Positions 61,720 to 64,000 of a stretch of DNA of 64,000 nt are shown here, piece after piece. The translations under genes and the position numbers were made by a program. Every line of letters starts with the position of its first letter. Position 1 is the stretch's first letter. This DNA is from Lycocorax pyrrhopterus obiensis. Its lineage: Eukaryota; Chordata; Aves; Passeriformes; Paradisaeidae. The stretch is taken from the NCBI GenBank assembly GCA_014706295.1, contig JACSVZ010000002.1, positions 130,209,431-130,273,430 on the forward strand, in the 5' to 3' direction. Below the pieces are notes generated by a model that ran no database searches, was not told where the DNA came from, and worked only from the letters and a program-made list of their open reading frames with translations.

Positions 61720-64000
61720 ACTGCAGTGACTAGTTTACTGCAAGGCAGAGGTGTGAACAGAGTGAGAAAACACTTCTGGGTCCCTTTTGAGATATCTGAG
61801 TCATGCAAACCTATGTTACTGCAAAGTCCACCACAAGCCAGGCCTAGTGAAGTAATGCTGTAGTGAGATCCCTGATCCAACAGAGAACTAAAGCATCATT
61901 TTCTCCAATCCAAATAACTGGGGAAATGTGTTCAGCCAGTTCACACAAAGGCACAGTCTGACACAAGGGCAGTGCTTGCTGCTGAACATCTGTATTGTTG
62001 CTATGGGCTGTGTAACGTGCAGCACACCTCATATTGCTGTACGCTGATATGTGGGGATATGAAGAGACCCATCTCTTCTGTATGTTTACACCTTCAGTGA
62101 TCCATTCAATGAAATGTCCTCTTTTCAGAAGAATGCTGCTAAACAAAGGATTGGTGTTGCCCCAGAGAAACCCAACAGCACTGCCCGCTTGGCATCACCC
62201 AGTTTTAGAAGATAGTTTTGTTGCAGAGAACCATTTTGTGTATCACCTAAAATATTGGCAGCATTTTTCCCCAATGTACTTATGACATACTTTTCCAAAG
62301 GAATACTCAAATTTAAAAAAATATCACTCAGGTCACTGAAATTTTTAAAAAACTTGATAGGACAGGGAATAATAATTTTTAAATAAACTGTGATAAAGCC
62401 ATGTTTAAGGTAACCTAAATGTGTTGCAACTTTTTGATAATTATGGTTTTAGACTTTCTCAAGCTGAATATCTAAAAATTAATATATCCTAAGACATTTC
62501 TTATCTGTAAAAACAGTGAGCCTTCCCCAGTAGTTTTCTCTGCTTGTGTGGTTTTTTTTTTGCACATGTAATGAAGCACATGTGATCACAAAATTTACAA
62601 TTATAGTGATTTCCAAAGCCTGGTAATTAGCACCTTTCTGATTACTGCACTCTTTGAAAGAGTGTGTTACAAAATTTTGCATGAGATCCCCAAGTATTTA
62701 AATGTTAAAAATTCATATTGGTGTGGGTGTTTGTATTGAAAAGATAGAGCCAAACAGATGTAATTTTTCACAGAGAATATGGGTATTTTCTTTTTTTTCC
62801 CCACATTTTTTTGTGCTCTGACAAGTTACACAAGCCTCTTCATGATGATGTGAACTCTCGGAAAAAGGAGAAGGTTCCAGCTGGAACTTGCTTTAGCTAG
62901 TAAAAACTGACACCTCAGCTTCATTTGTTCAAGCCTACGATGTCTCTCTATGTATAATGGTAAATCTGGACCAGTTACTGCAAACTCGTTGCTTAGTTAA
63001 ATAAACCAATAAACAGAAATATTTAGAATAAGTGATTTAACATTAAGTACAGATTTATTTTTAATGTAAACAAATTGCTGCAGACATGTCTGTTCACATC
63101 TGTAAATGATTTGCAACTGGAGACATGCGAGACTGTGTTTGTGTCTGAGGGAACTCCACTACTTCTGATCAAGTTAAGCTAAAGTGATTTGGGCCTATAT
63201 AACTAAAACTAGACATTAACAAACCAGCAGGAAAACACTATGAGGAAGTTCAAAGCTTTTTTCCTAAAATGTCCTTTTTCTATACTCACAGAGTCAGCAA
63301 ATTGCATAGTACATCTGCAAGTGCACGTATCTCACCCTACAGCTTTGCTGTCCACTGTGAGGAAATACATTTTTTAAACCCAGTTCACACCTCTCTCCCT
63401 TCCCCCACCTTTTGTCTTTCACACTAGTTGCATACAAGACTTTGAAGACATACTCTATTTTATCTTACTTGGAGTAGGAATAGGAAAATCAAAGAAATGG
63501 AATATGTTAAGACACTCTCACACTCATAATTTCCATCTATCCCTCCCTAGGCTTGAACTGCTTGAACCTGTTGGCAGGTTAAAGTTTTAAATTGGTGATT
63601 TCTTGTCCTGTTGAAAAAAGAATTTAGTCTTTATGAAACAATCTGAAAGCCATCATTTCTATTTCAAAAATTACTAATACTCGTATTTGCTGAGAAAATT
63701 TAATGGTGAACATAAGAGACTGTCTTGCTTTTTAAAGAAGGAAAGCATGATTCTGTGGGTAAGACCAGACTGGGCTTCAGGATTCTCCCTTCTCTCCACT
63801 TTGTGATAGTTCAATCACATTGCAATTTTTGGCAAGGGAAATCTGCACTTCTCCAAGCTTGCTATCTGCCAAGTGGCGTTGTTGAATTAATTTCACTTAG
63901 GTGTTGTTAACTCAGGTTTCTCAGGTAGCTGGGGATACTTGCATAAGTAAAAAGCTGTACTGATCTTTTCCCCTTGCTCTGCAAAGGTAAAATGTACTAA
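61720..64000 (+). other. MATN2: MATN2 intron continuing past the window
   Basis: AT-rich sequence without a further EGF exon. AATAAA hexamers occur at 62,382-62,387 and near 63,009. These matter only if the degenerate EGF5 exon is used as a terminal exon. No transposon is recognised. Confidence 0.7.

Larger units (their letters stand above)
16300..64000 (+). other. MATN2: MATN2 gene locus (matrilin-2), 5' part; continues past the window
   Basis: Matrilin-2 is a secreted extracellular-matrix adaptor that forms filaments and links collagen and other matrix proteins. The full family architecture is signal peptide, VWA1, ten EGF-like repeats, VWA2 and a C-terminal coiled coil that oligomerises the protein. 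The window holds the CpG-island promoter, the signal-peptide exon, VWA1 and four intact EGF exons plus one degenerate EGF exon. Every coding exon starts and ends in phase 1 and the spliced frame is open throughout. Residue-level similarity to vertebrate matrilin-2 (for example [42 protein letters not shown]) separates it from MATN1, MATN3 and MATN4. Later EGF exons, VWA2 and the coiled coil are not present here. The left boundary is approximate. Confidence 0.93.

Noticed and set aside
61720..64000. Search for a sixth EGF exon
   Set aside because: No AG-bounded 123-nt phase 1 segment with the six-cysteine pattern was found before the window ends.

Overview
This is avian nuclear DNA, most likely from a songbird. 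The evidence is long AT-rich introns, one CpG island, CR1 retrotransposon fragments in both orientations (avian/reptilian LINEs) and compact solo LTRs of the kind common in passerines. It is not prokaryotic: there are no operons, and nearly all short open frames are chance or repeat-derived.

One protein-coding gene is clearly supported: the 5' half of matrilin-2 (MATN2), on the + strand. A CpG island (about 15.34-16.85 kb) is the likely promoter, with a strong splice donor at 16,457 that probably ends a non-coding first exon. Coding exons follow: the signal-peptide exon (ATG at 25,754), a single VWA-domain exon (40,336-40,905), and EGF-like exons of exactly 123 nt each at 45,031, 49,352, 55,926 and 60,061. 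All are bounded by AG and GT and all are symmetric phase 1-1, so they join into one open frame. Residue-level resemblance to remembered vertebrate matrilin-2 (EGSR-like order, MIDAS motif, EGF sequence) is strong. The rest of the gene (remaining EGF repeats, second VWA, coiled coil) lies beyond the right edge.

The most interesting point is a fifth EGF-like exon at 61,580-61,702. It has a good acceptor, all six cysteines and the right length, but the donor reads ATGAGT where its sister exons have GTGAGT or similar. The conserved Gly after cysteine 5 is also lost, and the frame runs into a TGA at 61,717. It looks like an exon being lost from a tandem EGF array, or an alternative truncated terminus.

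The 5' flank (1-15.3 kb) shows no recognisable gene. It carries an AT tandem array (8.87-8.96 kb) and a cluster of three different LTR-like elements within 2.4 kb (9.85-12.18 kb), about 3-6 kb upstream of the CpG island. One of these has a perfect 6-bp target-site duplication. A 32-bp exact repeat pair sits at 13,075 and 14,489. The introns hold a 1.2-kb antisense CR1 with broken reverse-transcriptase remnants (36.49-37.71 kb), 3'-end CR1 pieces (18.76, 39.80 and 53.97 kb) and several low-complexity tracts.
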